From Halichoerus grypus (taxonomy: Eukaryota; Chordata; Mammalia; Carnivora; Phocidae), in the NCBI RefSeq assembly GCF_964656455.1, contig NC_135712.1:72173239-72237238 (forward strand): a stretch of DNA of 64,000 nucleotides, in the 5' to 3' direction. Numbering within the stretch: the first letter of the stretch is position 1; each line of letters starts with the position of its first letter. The notes beneath the pieces were generated by a model. It did not search any database. It was not told the origin of the DNA and was given only the letters and a program-made list of their open reading frames with translations. Of this stretch, positions 22,001-32,597 are shown piece after piece. The translations under genes were made by a program, and so were the position numbers.

Positions 22001-22942
22001 GTTGCTGGGGATACGATATTAAAGCAGACAGACAGGTCTTTGCCCTCATGGGATTTATATCCTACAGGGAGGCAGAGAATAAGCAAACAAATAATAAAAT
22101 CTCAAATAGTGGTAAGTCTCAACACACACAAAAAAGCAGGGCTAAGAGCAGAAGGTGGTTGATTTAGACCACATGGTCAGGGAAGGTGTCTCTGAGCAGA
22201 GATCTCAAGGAGGTGGAGTCAGGCATGCAGGAACATTCTAGCCTGTGCTGACCAGTAAGGAAGTCACAAGCCACGTGTCGCTGTTGAGCACTTGAAATCT
22301 AGTTGGTCCAAACCAAGGTGTGATGCAGGTGTGAAATACACACTGGATTTCCAGGACTTTGAAAAAGAAGAATGAAAATATCTCAATCATCTTATAATAA
22401 TTATATATGGAATGATAATATTTTGGCTATGTTGAGTTAAATAGACTATATTATTAAAATTAATTTGGCCTGTTTCTTTTTACCTCTTTAATGTGGGTAC
22501 TAGAACACTCACAACTATAGGTCTGGATAGCACTGTGCGAGGCTAACATGCAGGCCTGAAGGTGGGAATGAGCTCAGGGGGTTCAAGGACTCTCCAGCTT
22601 AAAAAATCCTACTGTGTGATGACAGCCTCTGGCTCTTTAGCCCTCCTCATTTCTAACTCCTATTATATCAACTCTTTCACCTCCTCAAGACCTCCAGGAT
22701 TGACATCAACATCCGTCACAGAGTGAACTCACCCACTGGCTGCACCAGGAGCCCCTGGGCCAATTTCTGGATCCCTTAAATCAGGATCTCCGCTGAAACT
22801 CCTCCGTGGTTGAACACATCCTGAAGTTCGGGGAGCCCTGCCCTGGCCCACTTCATTCCTCCCACTATCAATTCCTTCCTAGCCTCTTATCCTTCCCCTC
22901 TCCCCCTCCCAAGGCTCCTTCAAAGTGGGGGTGGGGGCCTCA
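19001..22942. other. Intergenic sequence upstream of FAM43A, no gene seen
   Basis: No exon or domain was recognised. Ancient L2/MIR-like remnants are visible at about 20170-20370 ('gtgccaggcgctgagcc... cagttcctatctccaaggagctcccagtc') and 21960-22130 ('gttgctggggatacgat... ggtctttgccctcatggg'). The remainder is single-copy-looking sequence in which distal regulatory elements could lie. Confidence 0.5.
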
Positions 22943-23262
22943 AAAACAGTATGCTAAGTGAGAGAAGCCAGACATAAAAGGTCACATGTCATTGGAGTCC
23001 ATTCATATGAACTATAAGGAATAGGTGAATCTATTCACCTAACAGAGCACAGATGGGTGGTTATCAGGGGTCGGAGAGAGAGAAGAATGGGGACCAACTG
23101 CTTAATGGATATGGGGCTTCCTTTTGGGGTGATGAAAATGCTTTGGAACTACATAGAAGTGGTGGTTGCACGACATTGTGAACACACTAAACATCGCTTC
23201 ATTGTTGACCTCAAAATGGTTAATTTTATGGTATATGCATCTCAACTCGACTTTTTTTTTAA
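22943..23262 (+). repeat. L1 (L1M-type) 3'-end fragment
   Basis: Carries 'tatgctaagtgagagaagccagac', 'gtggttatcagggg', 'ggaactacatagaagtggtggttgcac' and 'caaaatggttaattttatgg'. These are successive landmarks of the old L1 ORF2 end and 3' UTR. It is 5'-truncated and non-coding. Confidence 0.8.
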
Positions 23263-23284
23263 GTGGAAGAAGGAGGCAGAGAGA

Positions 23285-23560
23285 GGGTCAGAGTGATGTG
23301 ATGTGAGAAGGACCCAACCCTCCCCTGATGGCTTTGGAGATGGAGGGAGGGGCTACACGCCAAAGAATGCAGGCAGCCTCTAGAAACTGGAAAAGGCCAG
23401 GACAAATTCTCCCAGAGCGTCCACGAAGGAGATCCCGTGACACCTCAATTCTGGCCCGGTGAGACCTGTGTTGGACTTCTAGCCTGCAGAATTGTAAGTT
23501 TCTGTTGACTTATGACCAAGTTTATGGTAATTTGTTACAGCAGCAGAACACCTCCCAGCC
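23285..23560 (+). mobile_element. MLT1-type LTR (ERVL-MaLR) 3' part
   Basis: Shows 'ctagaaactggaaaaggccaggacaaattctcccagagcg', then 'ggacttctagcctgcagaattgtaag', then 'tttatggtaatttgttacagcagc'. This matches the 3' half of the MLT1 LTR consensus. No retroviral internal genes are present. Confidence 0.75.
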
Positions 23561-23797
23561 AGCCATCTCTTCTCTTCTCCTGATTCCATTTCCTCCCCCA
23601 CTCGCCTCAGTGAGAACCCTCAGTCTTCACCACTCTTCCAAAACTGCCCATTCCCCAGCAGAGCCAAGCACAGGACCTAGAGCTTCTTCAAGAAAACCAA
23701 GGCAGTCAGAGCAATGTTAACTGTGTGCAAACCCCCAACTAACCCACTCACTCAGTCACATCCATACCTTCTCCCACTCCTTTCCTCCAGGCACCCT

Positions 23798-24000
23798 GGG
23801 GCGCATGGGTGGCTCATTCGGTTGAGCGACCAGTTCTTGGTTTGAGCTCAGGTTATGATCTCAGGGTCGTGAGATGGAGCCCCATGTGGGGCTCCATGCT
23901 CAGCACCAGGTCTGCTGAAGATTCTTTCCCCCTCCCTCTCCCTCCCCCTCTGCTCTTCACCCCCTTCTCAAGTAAGTATATAAAATCTTTTTTAAAAAGA
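23798..24000 (+). repeat. CanSINE, sense
   Basis: GGGGCGCATGGGTGGCTCATTCGG start, ATAAAATCTTTTTT end. A diverged older copy. Confidence 0.9.
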
Positions 24001-24059
24001 AGTCTCTTTTCCTTTGAACCTGTTCCCCTCAAACCCACCCCCCACACTGATACCAAACC

Positions 24060-24625
24060 ACAGATGTGACCTTGTAACCCTTCCCATTATAACCACTCAG
24101 TGGGTTCCTACCAATCACGGGCTGCAGCCTCAGCTTCTGAGCATAACACATGGGAATTTACAGGTCTGGCACCTGCCTACCCCGCCAGCCTCATTCGCCA
24201 CTTCTCCTGGCCTCCTAAGTCCTGTTCCAGCCATGGAGAATATGCTTCTCACCATGCGCCTGAGACTGTTTCTTGTCTTCATGCCATTGCTTAAGTGATT
24301 CTGTCTAACTGGAATGACCTCCTCCTGCCACTTCCCCTGGCTGATCCCTACTCATTTTTAAAAAGCCAGCTCAGGGACCATCTCGTCCAGAAAAGGGGCC
24401 CAGTCCTCCCTAACTCCTTCTCCATGCTCCTTGCATCTCTACCTCTGAACTTCCTTATTGTAATGTTATTGTCTTTAACTCTGCCTCCCTCACTGGACTG
24501 TGAGGTCTTGGAGAGCAGCAACTATACTGAATTCATCTTTTTGTCCTCAGCTCCTAGCACAATGCCTGCCACCAAGTCAGTATACAATAAACATTGTACA
24601 ATGAACAAATATTAACCCCGTGTTT
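24060..24625 (+). repeat. L2 LINE 3' end
   Basis: A long, well-ordered L2 tail: 'actggaatgacctcctcc', 'ctactcatttttaaaaagccagctcagggaccatctc', 'ggactgtgaggtcttggagagcagcaac' and 'gctcctagcacaatgcctgccacc', ending 'caataaacattgtac'. Confidence 0.85.
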
Positions 24626-24691
24626 ATTTTCACAGCAGTTGGACTATCATAAGCACAGGCGGTCAGAACTGGAAGGGCCTTTCAGGACAAT

Positions 24692-24879
24692 CTTTTTTTT
24701 TTTTTTTAAGATTTTATTTATCTATTTATTTGAGAGAGTCAGGGGAGGAAGAGGGACAAGCAGACTCCATGCTGAGCATGGAGCCCGACACAGGGCTCGA
24801 CCTTGCTACCCTGAGATCAGAACCTGAGCCAAAATCAAGGTTCGGATGCTCAACCGACTGAGCCACCCAAGTGACCCCC
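24692..24879 (-). repeat. CanSINE, antisense
   Basis: Poly(T) plus AAGATTTTATTTATCTATTTATTTGAGAG through GAGCCACCCAAGTGACCCC. TTCAGGACAA is duplicated on both sides. Confidence 0.93.
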
Positions 24880-24904
24880 TTCAGGACAAGCTAGTCACCC
24901 CCCC

Positions 24905-25030
24905 TTTCCTGATTCCACAGATGAGGAAACTGAGGTCCCAAGAGTGCACATGCATGGGTATATCGTTATTTAACAGTCAAGCCCAGATTAGGACCCAGGT
25001 GGCCTGAATCTCATTTCAAGGCTCTCTCCT
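24905..25030 (-). repeat. MIR SINE fossil
   Basis: Antisense MIR: 'tttcctgattccacagatgaggaaactgaggtccc' through 'ggacccaggtggcctgaatctc'. Confidence 0.75.
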
Positions 25031-25054
25031 TCAGCTAAACATAAAGCCAGAGAC

Positions 25055-25256
25055 TTTTTTTTTTAAGATTTTTTTTAAATTTATTTATTTGACAGAGAGA
25101 GACAGCTAGAGAGAGAACACAAGCAAGGGGAGTGGGAGAGGGAGAAGCAGGCTCCCGGCCAAGCAGGGAGCCCAATGCGGGACTTGATCCCAGGAACCTG
25201 GGATCATGATCTGAGCCGAAGGCAGACGCTTAACGACTGAGCCACCCAGGCGCCCC
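25055..25256 (-). repeat. CanSINE, antisense
   Basis: Poly(T) plus AAGATTTTTTTTAAATTTATTTATTTGACAGAGAG through CCACCCAGGCGCCCC. The duplication AAGCCAGAGACTTT flanks it. Confidence 0.95.
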
Positions 25257-26689
25257 AAGCCAGAGACTTTAAATACACAAATATGCAGAGCACATGTCAC
25301 GCTCCCTCTTCCCTCTATGAAGGGCTATGTTTGGGGGGCTCATGGCTTCATCTGGTAGACTGGGCGGGCTCAGCCTTCATCAACCAAACACTTCCCCCCA
25401 TAATCTAAGCTGCCACTCACTGGGCCCCTTAATGGAAAGTCCCCTTATTACTGGCTGTCACTGCCACCAAAGAGGTCAGAGTCAAGCATGACTGTCATGA
25501 GATTTACACAGTGAGACTTCGGTCTCTCTAGCGGTCAAGATCACGCCCAGGTCCATGAGAGTCTGGTGGCCCACTGGGCTCCTCCGCTCTGCCCCATGAC
25601 CTTTAATCTCTCTGGGGCTTTCACTTCAAAAACAATGAGAGTTGTAGCAGATCTTATTTTACAGGAAATAGCATAAAGAAGTACCAACGAAATTAAATGT
25701 GCCTGGTAAATGCTTGGAGGTTTTCACATTGAGAAAGGATATTATGCAACTTGTGTTTTCGTTTGTCTCTTGTTTTGGAACTTCTCTCTGGGCATGTGGG
25801 CCTGGCACATCTTTAGCGAGCCTATGCAAATGAGCTGGCAAAGTAACAGCTATTCCATCACAAATGTTAAGGGCACTGGCCTCTCCCCACTAGGTGCTGG
25901 GAGATGCACATGGTCTCGCCTTTAAGGAGGTTATAATCCAGAATCCGTTGATTCAGAAAGAACTCGAGGAGGTACTTTTTGTATGCTGTAGGAGGTGATA
26001 TAGGTGCAAATAAGTGTGATCTGAGCTAACACAGGCTGAGCTTTACACAAAGCACTGGGGGCTCACAGGGAAAAATCACTTCTGGTCAAACAGTGAAGAT
26101 ACCAGGGCACTCATCAGGGAGGGGGTAGGCTTCATGCTCCACTGAAGGACAAGCAGGTTGCTATGGACAGAGACAGGAGAGAGAAGTCCAGAGGGAGAAA
26201 ATGGCCCATGTACATAGTGGTTAGTATTGAACACTAAACAACTGGGCCAAAAGCAGGGAACTCAAGCATACTGAGCACCTACTAGGTGTCAGCCACTGTG
26301 TTAAATGCTTTGGATCCTTCCAGATGTTTCATCCTCATAAGAGTGTGGTGAGGTCCGTGATGTTCTCTTCACTAGAGGGAAAAGACTGAGGCTCGGAGGA
26401 GTTAAGAAACTGGTCTAAGACCGCCATAGTCTAGCTCTTTGTGTGTGAGTCAGGTTGGGGCCTGACTTTTGGGGGCCTTGAATGGCAGGTAGAGGCATTT
26501 CCCAAGCTGTGGTGAGTCATTGGGCATTTGAGCAGGGACTTGCCGTGATCAGAGCCAGAGCTCAGACACCCACATCCCCATCCTGACTCACTGAGGGTCC
26601 CAGATGTTGCCCCTCTCTGGGCCCTGGCCTCCCAGTTTGTGAGCTGAGCAAATTCCCTGCCAGTCCTGAGATTGCAGGAGGCTGTATTG
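25257..26689. other. Intergenic sequence, no gene seen
   Basis: An antisense MIR remnant lies at about 26270-26460 ('tactgagcacctactaggtgtcagccactgtgttaaatgc... ggaaaagactgaggctcggaggagttaag'). Nothing else was recognised. Confidence 0.5.
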
Positions 26690-26828
26690 GTTTCCTAGGG
26701 CCACCACAACAAATTACCATAAACAGGTGGCTTACAACAACAGAAATTTTTCTCTCACAATTCCGGAGGCCAAAATAAAGAAGCATCCTTCCTTGCCTCT
26801 TAGCCTCGGGCACTAGCCAGCAATCCCT

Positions 26829-26865
26829 GCATTCCTTAACTTATATCTGCATTCCTTAACTTATC
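26829..26865. repeat. Short tandem duplication
   Basis: GCATTCCTTAACTTAT occurs twice with a ~20-bp period inside the MLT1 fossil. Confidence 0.85.
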
Positions 26866-26947
26866 TGTCCTCACATGATGCTCGCCACCCCCCGCCCCGT
26901 GTTTTTTCTGTTTGTGTCCAAATTTGTATCTTATAAAAGCACATGTT

Positions 26948-27154
26948 GGGGCGCCTGGGTGGCTCAGTCGTTAAGCGTCTGCCTTCGGCTCAGGTCATGA
27001 TTCCAGGTCCTGGGATCAAGCCCCGCATCGGGCTCCCTGCTCCGCGGGAAGCCTGCTTCTCCCTCTCCCACTCCCCCTGCTTGTGTTCCCTCTCTCGCTG
27101 TGTCTCTCTCTCTGTCAAATAAATAAATAAAATCTTTAAAAAAAAAAAAAAAAA
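26948..27154 (+). repeat. CanSINE, sense, inserted in MLT1
   Basis: GGGGCGCCTGGGTGGCTCAGTCG start and an A tail of about 18. The duplication AAAAGCACATGTT flanks it. Confidence 0.95.
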
Positions 27155-27325
27155 GCACATGTTATTGCATTAGGACCCACCCTAATTCAGTATGACCTCA
27201 TCTTCACTTGATTACACCTATAAAGACCCTCTTCCCAAATAAGGCCACATCCACAAGAACCTAGGGTTAGGACTATAATCTGTCTTTTTGAGATACACCA
27301 TTCAACTCAAAACAGAGGTCATGAC

Positions 27326-28706
27326 AGGAAATTGCAGGAATGAGAGAGGAACAATAAACAAGTCAGACCCCTACAAACTCCCGAGGTCACCCTTTGGCCC
27401 ATGCTGGCCCTGACGCCCCTCCTTTCGCAGCCTGCTTGTCTACAGTCTCTGCCACCCACACAGCACCCAGGCAGAAAAGCAAAGGCATGAGACAGAAGTC
27501 AAAAGAAGCGAAACCTTGAGCCTTATGAGGGAGCCTTTCTCATCGGTGCTCCCAGAGGCAGGAACCAGACTGGTTTGTCCCCTCTGAAGTTGGAGGGAGG
27601 AGAAATCAGCAGCCCCTGCATGGTTAGCTTTAAAACAAAAACCTAGCCCCTTAACATTTTCGCTTGTGATATCATAATTTGTAACTAACTAGGATGACTG
27701 AATTTGCTAGAGGGTGGTTCACGGTGCCCTCGGCCTTCACATGACAAGCAGGGCAGGGTGTCACCTCCTCCCCAAGCTACATGGTGAAGACACTGCCCTG
27801 TGACTGCCAACCGAGCACCCTTTCTGAGACCATCGCTGTTGCCCTGTTATGTCAAATACTGGGGTGACGTAGAGTAGTGCGAAGAGGACGGGAACCTCTC
27901 AGGGTAAGAAATCCATTAAGCACCTTAGTGATCATCCATTCCAACCCCCACTTTGGTGAATGAACCTGCTTTAGAACATCCTGACACTTGGTTATGGAGC
28001 CTTTGCTTGAACACCCCTGGTGGCAGGGAGCTCACTATCTTATAAAGCTGTCCACTCCATCTTTGAACCACTCTGATTGTAAGAAGGTTCAAACAAATTA
28101 GAACTAAAATTGTGACTCTGTAGCTTCAACCCATGTGTTCTAGTTCTGCTTGCCTTGTGTCTACTCAGAGCAATCTTCTCTCCCTTCCCTAGAACAGTCC
28201 TTCACATAATTAGAAATAGCCCCCATATACCCTTGGAGTCCCTTCTCCCGAGGCTAGTCACACTTCCTTCACCTTTTTCTCATTCCCTCACCATCTAAGT
28301 TGATATGCTAACACTTGTTAGTGTATTTATTAGAGTGATTTAAGGGGAGTGGTTAGAAGGCTATTCTGGGAAAGTAGGGTCTAACTGGCGGTGTGGTTCA
28401 TGACTCCACTGCTGACCTGAGCTATTTAACCTTGGATGAGTCCCTCTGCAGGCTGACAACCACTAAAATTTAAGCTCATAGGGGCAGGGTGTTTGTCCAA
28501 TGCTGAATCCCTGGAGCCTAGCGATGAACGAGTGAATGAATGAACGAATGAATGGGAAAAGCCTGGCACTTTCTAGCTGCAGATTTTAGAGTTGGTCATT
28601 ATTAATTCTATGTCTACTCTCCTTTACTTTGCTTCACTTTATTGCAATTTTTTTTCTGCAAGTAATTTCTGCACTAAATTTCTGCAACTAAATGTTCAGA
28701 AAAATA
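27326..28706. other. Intergenic sequence with ancient repeat remnants
   Basis: The segment 27940-28100 ('gatcatccattccaacccccac... cttgaacacccctggtggcagggagctcactatc') matches a widespread ancient mammalian interspersed repeat whose family I cannot name with certainty. 28370-28560 holds MIR/L2-like remnants ending 'gagtgaatgaatgaacgaatgaatggg'. No gene was seen. Confidence 0.5.
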
Positions 28707-28868
28707 GGGGCACCTGGGTGGCTCAGTTGGTTAAGTGTCTGATTCTTGATTTTGGCTCAGATCCTGATCTCAGGATTGTGAGATGGAGCCCCGAGTTGGG
28801 CTCTGCCCTGAGCGTGGAGCCTGCTTAGGATCCTCCCTCTCTCCGCCCCCCCCCAAAAAATAAAAACA
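28707..28868 (+). repeat. CanSINE, sense, short tail
   Basis: GGGGCACCTGGGTGGCTCAGTTGG start. The 3' part is shortened and ends in a C-run followed by A/T-rich sequence. Confidence 0.9.
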
Positions 28869-29021
28869 AATGCATAAGGTGGGAATGGGGAGTTACTGTT
28901 TAATGGGTTCAGAAAAATAAAAGTTCCCTTTCTCATTTGACTACCATGAGGAAAAAAATAATTACAAAGTCATCTGTAGGTAAAAGACCCTGGATATTCC
29001 ATATAAAACTACAAGAGTTGT

Positions 29022-29223
29022 GGGGAGCGTCTGGGTGACTCAGTCAGTTGAGTGTCTGACTCTTGATTTTGGCTCAGGTCATGATCTCAGGGTCGTGGGA
29101 TCAAGCCCCGTGTTGGGCTCCATGCTTAGCAGAGTCTGCTCATTCCTCTCCCTCTGCTCCTCCCCCTGCTCCCCTGCTCTCTCTCTCTCTCTCAAATAAA
29201 TAAATAAAATCTTAAAAAAGAAA
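29022..29223 (+). repeat. CanSINE, sense
   Basis: GGGGAGCGTCTGGGTGACTCAG start, AAATAAATAAATAAAATCTT end. The duplications 'aaaactacaagagtt' and 'aaaactataagagtt' flank it. Confidence 0.93.
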
Positions 29224-32200
29224 ACTATAAGAGTTTGGGGGAAAATGCATAGGTTCTAATATAATATATATAGAATCTTATAGCCTTTATCACCAAAGCA
29301 AAAGGTCTTTTACACTTTTCATTGCACACAGAACGACTTGCACCAGCAGGCAATCAATGTTTGATTGAAGTGATTTAAGTTAATCACTTACAATAACCAC
29401 AAATAAAGGGCTGCTAAATTATTGACACTCACTCATGTGTGAGAATCTACCCATTTTCAACAGGGATAAATTGAGAATGGCAGATAATCGAAGGGAGTTT
29501 TCCTTACTGCTTGAGTGACTGCAGAGACTGCCAGACTTCGATTTTCACAACCCTCAACCTCACACAAACTGCTTTACTGTCCTGATGGAACGAGGTGCTG
29601 TAGAGAATGGGTGAGAGAGAGGAGCAGGGCTGCAAGCTTGCCTTGGAACAGGGTTTCTGCCACTGACCTGTTTTGGCCAAGGGGTGAGAAGAAAAAACAG
29701 AAATTCCCCCACTCTCCCTTCTCTCTCCCCAGGCAGATATGGAGTCCAGGGAGGCACCGCAGTGTGGAGACGGAGAGCAGAAAGCCACTCCAAAATTTGT
29801 TCCTGGGTGTGGGTTTCAGGGTTTGCAACTACATTTGTTTAGCCACGGTAAATCAAGTATTATGCAACACCATCAATGAGGAACACTCACTCTCTGTTGC
29901 TATTTGGAAGCTGGATATGAATCAAAATCAATGCGACCTCCTCCAGAGGTCAGCTGTGCAGAGAATCTTGGCTTCAACAGAAGAGCTCAGCTATGTGGGA
30001 ATCAGGAGGATCTGACCAGTTTTCAGACACAGACCTGGTGGACTGGCATTTCCACTGTCATGACAAAGTGACGAGAGTAGTTTGGCTGGGTTGTATTGTT
30101 CCCCAAAGTGTGTGGGTGGAATGGCTTCAATGGTTGGAGGGTAGGAACCTGGGCTGATTCATCTTTGCAACACCCCCCACTTGGTTTGCAGCCAGTACTA
30201 TGCTCCACCCTCACCACCACTATCATCACTCCCCACTCAATCTCTTTCCTCTCAATCTGGATCCCATAATCTTATCTCATGAGCACCCTCAATCGCCTTC
30301 CTCCTTCTTCTCAATGAACTAATCTCATAATCCCACAACATGGATCAATTATACATGTGGATTTTCACCTGCATCATCCAGTTGTCTGGGAAAGAAACTG
30401 CTCAGCTGTGAAAATTGGTACCCCATGAACTACTAGGCAATGATCTTTCAGCATTATCTCATTTGCTACCTCTGCAAGACAGGGATTATTATTATCCCAT
30501 TAAACAAATAAGAAAACTGAGGCTCGGATAGTTCTTTTTCAGTGATAGATTTGAGAAATGTCTTGAGGGAAATATTAGAATTATTTATGTCTTATTTGTC
30601 AGCTAAGAATAGTTGCTGCTATCATAATCTTACAATGTAAGTGTCTGTTTGACTCTCGACTAGTCTCGATTAAATTATCACTTTATTTGGTTAAGATTTT
30701 TTGGAGCCCATGGAAGAATGACAATAGAAACCCGAAGGGCTTGCTCTCTCTAAATCTCTGGAGATGACAAGATCTGGAAAAGGAAACGAGGGTGCAATCC
30801 CAAGTTCCTGACTGAGCTTTAGGAATGAGATGGCAGGTTTCTTTATAGCATCTACTGTTGTTAGTAGAATGTAAAACCCATGTAATCTTAGTTTATGAGT
30901 TAGTTTTATTTTTAACCACTCAGCTTCAGGAGAATTCCAGGAACTGTCAACTTACTCTCTTCTATGGATCTTTCCCATATCTTACCATGGAGATTTTGCA
31001 GTATTTAAAGATACACCCTTTCTATGTTGGGAAATGGGAGAAAACACATTCTGATTCATTCCTTCACTGATCTGCGGTCACTGACTTCCGGAAGCCTTGC
31101 CAACTACAACATGGCTTTTCAGCAATCCCTTGGTTGTTTCCTGAAGTTCACTCCAACTCAATTAAGAGTCAGCAGTGAGGTGTAGCCCACCGTGGGCTGG
31201 GCAGGGAATCCAGAGCTGGTTATGCTCCTAACTCGCTGTGATTCACTTTTTAGCCAGTCCAGTGCCTTCCTCTGCACCAAAGGGAGTGCACTCCTCTTGC
31301 TACTCAAAATGTGGCCCTTGGACCAGACCATTTGCATCGGCGTCACCCGGAAGCTTGTTAGAAGTACAGAGTCCCCGGCCCCATCCCAGACCTTATTAAT
31401 CAGAATCTGCACGTTGACGCGATTCCACGGAGGATTTACAGGCATGATCAAGTTCGAGAAGCGCTGGGTTCTGAAATGCGTGCTAACAATCCTCATGCTT
31501 CCCTTTTCCCAGGAACATGTAAGATAGTTGATGAGATCCGGGGTTTGATACCTGACACCATACATATTCCATCTATGACGTGAGCAAGCTTCTTCCTCTC
31601 TGAACACGGTAACACTGAGGTGGTTCTCACGATTAATGAAATGTCAGCAAAACGCCCAGCACCCACACAACTCTCACCCAGCATTCCATCTGCCCATCGC
31701 TGGAAATTAACGATGGAGTGAACACCAAAAGCTCAGGCCACAGAGGAGCCGGCTCACCGTTTTCACTTTAATTATAGGAAATATTAATGCAATTCTAAGT
31801 AGAATTTTTATGTTTTTTAAATAAGGCATTTAAGTCAGATCCTGTTGGCTTTCCTTGCAACCTTGCCAAGCTCTGGAAACATCGCTCACGCTTCCATTCC
31901 GAACGCCCATCCAGGCCGGGACTTTTCTCCCCAGTTCGCAGCTAGGAAAGACTAAGTAAACAAAAACTATTTAGATTCCGGGCTTGAAGGCGTTAGGACC
32001 ACACCTTGAGAAGCACGCCAAAAACCGGCGCCAGGAAGCAACGCCACTTGGCGTGGCAGAAATATCCCTCACCCGTGTCTCCGCCTCTTGGCGACAAAAG
32101 CAGCTGGGAGGCGGGGCTAGGATCTGAAATACGCACGGCCATGTTTTTCAGGTCTCCCAGTTCCTAACCGGACGTTAAAGATCGACGCACGAATCTGGAA

Positions 32201-32339
32201 GGTACCATTGTTTTGATTCAATAATTCTGTGCAAATTTGAGATATTCTTAGAGATAGCCATAGAAATTAAGTTCTCGGGCCATTTTCATATTTATATTCT
32301 GTAACAGTGGCAATGAGAGATATATGAAGGGCAGTTTGG
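29224..32339. other. Intergenic sequence upstream of LSG1, no gene seen
   Basis: Overlapping open frames around 29504-30015 and 31158-31607 lack splice signals, domains or plausible start context, and the second is largely a DNA-transposon fossil. An antisense MIR lies at about 30420-30530. Confidence 0.5.
31303..31480. mobile_element. MER5A-type hAT-Charlie fossil
   Basis: Reads 'tcaaaatgtggcccttggacc', 'catcggcgtcacccggaagcttgttagaagtacagagtccc', 'taatcagaatctgcacgtt' and 'gttcgagaagcgctggg'. This is the MER5A consensus across its length, with several CpG-type differences. Confidence 0.8.
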
Positions 32340-32498
32340 AGCAAGTTATTCCTCCTTGTCTTTAACTCGGGCCTCCGCTACTTGGGCTCGCCTATACGTC
32401 ACTTCCGGGGATCGAGCTGTTGAATACCGGAACACGCGCGTGCAGTGCCGTGCCGTGCCGTGCCGTGCCGGGAGGGTTCGCGCGAGTGCGGTGCTGCG
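32340..32498 (+). promoter_or_regulatory. LSG1: LSG1 promoter / 5' UTR region
   Basis: A small CpG-rich, TATA-less block directly upstream of the LSG1 start codon. ACTTCCGG at 32401-32408 is an ETS-type site (GGAA core on the minus strand), with CGTCAC just before it. Transcription probably begins between 32400 and 32450, but the exact start cannot be read from sequence. Confidence 0.65.
32445..32469. repeat. (GTGCC)5 pentanucleotide repeat in the LSG1 5' UTR
   Basis: Five perfect GTGCC units end 29 bases before the LSG1 ATG. They probably lie within the mRNA leader. Confidence 0.9.
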
Positions 32499-32597
32499 AT
32501 GGGCCGCCGGAGAGCGCCAGGTCGTGGGACCCTCGGCCGGGCCCTTATCCGCCAGAATACCCAGCGGAGCCGTAACCACCGTCACAGCGACTCCTGG
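32499..32597 (+). CDS. LSG1: LSG1 coding exon 1
   Basis: 33 codons, MGRRRAP to HRHSDSW, then donor GTAAGA. The start matches the conserved LSG1 N-terminus. An in-frame ATG 54 bases upstream exists but gives non-conserved residues. Confidence 0.95.

Larger units (their letters stand above)
26690..27325 (-). mobile_element. MLT1-type LTR (ERVL-MaLR), antisense, split by a SINE
   Basis: Begins 'gtattggtttcctagggccaccacaacaaattacc... ggtggcttacaacaacagaaatttttctctcac' and resumes after a SINE with 'ggacccaccctaattcag... gacctcatc', ending 'atacaccattcaactcaaaaca'. This is the reverse complement of an MLT1 LTR, nearly full length, without internal viral genes. Confidence 0.8.

Noticed and set aside
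31158..31607. 149-codon minus-strand and 111-codon plus-strand open frames
   Set aside because: They cover a MER5A DNA-transposon fossil and are chance frames.
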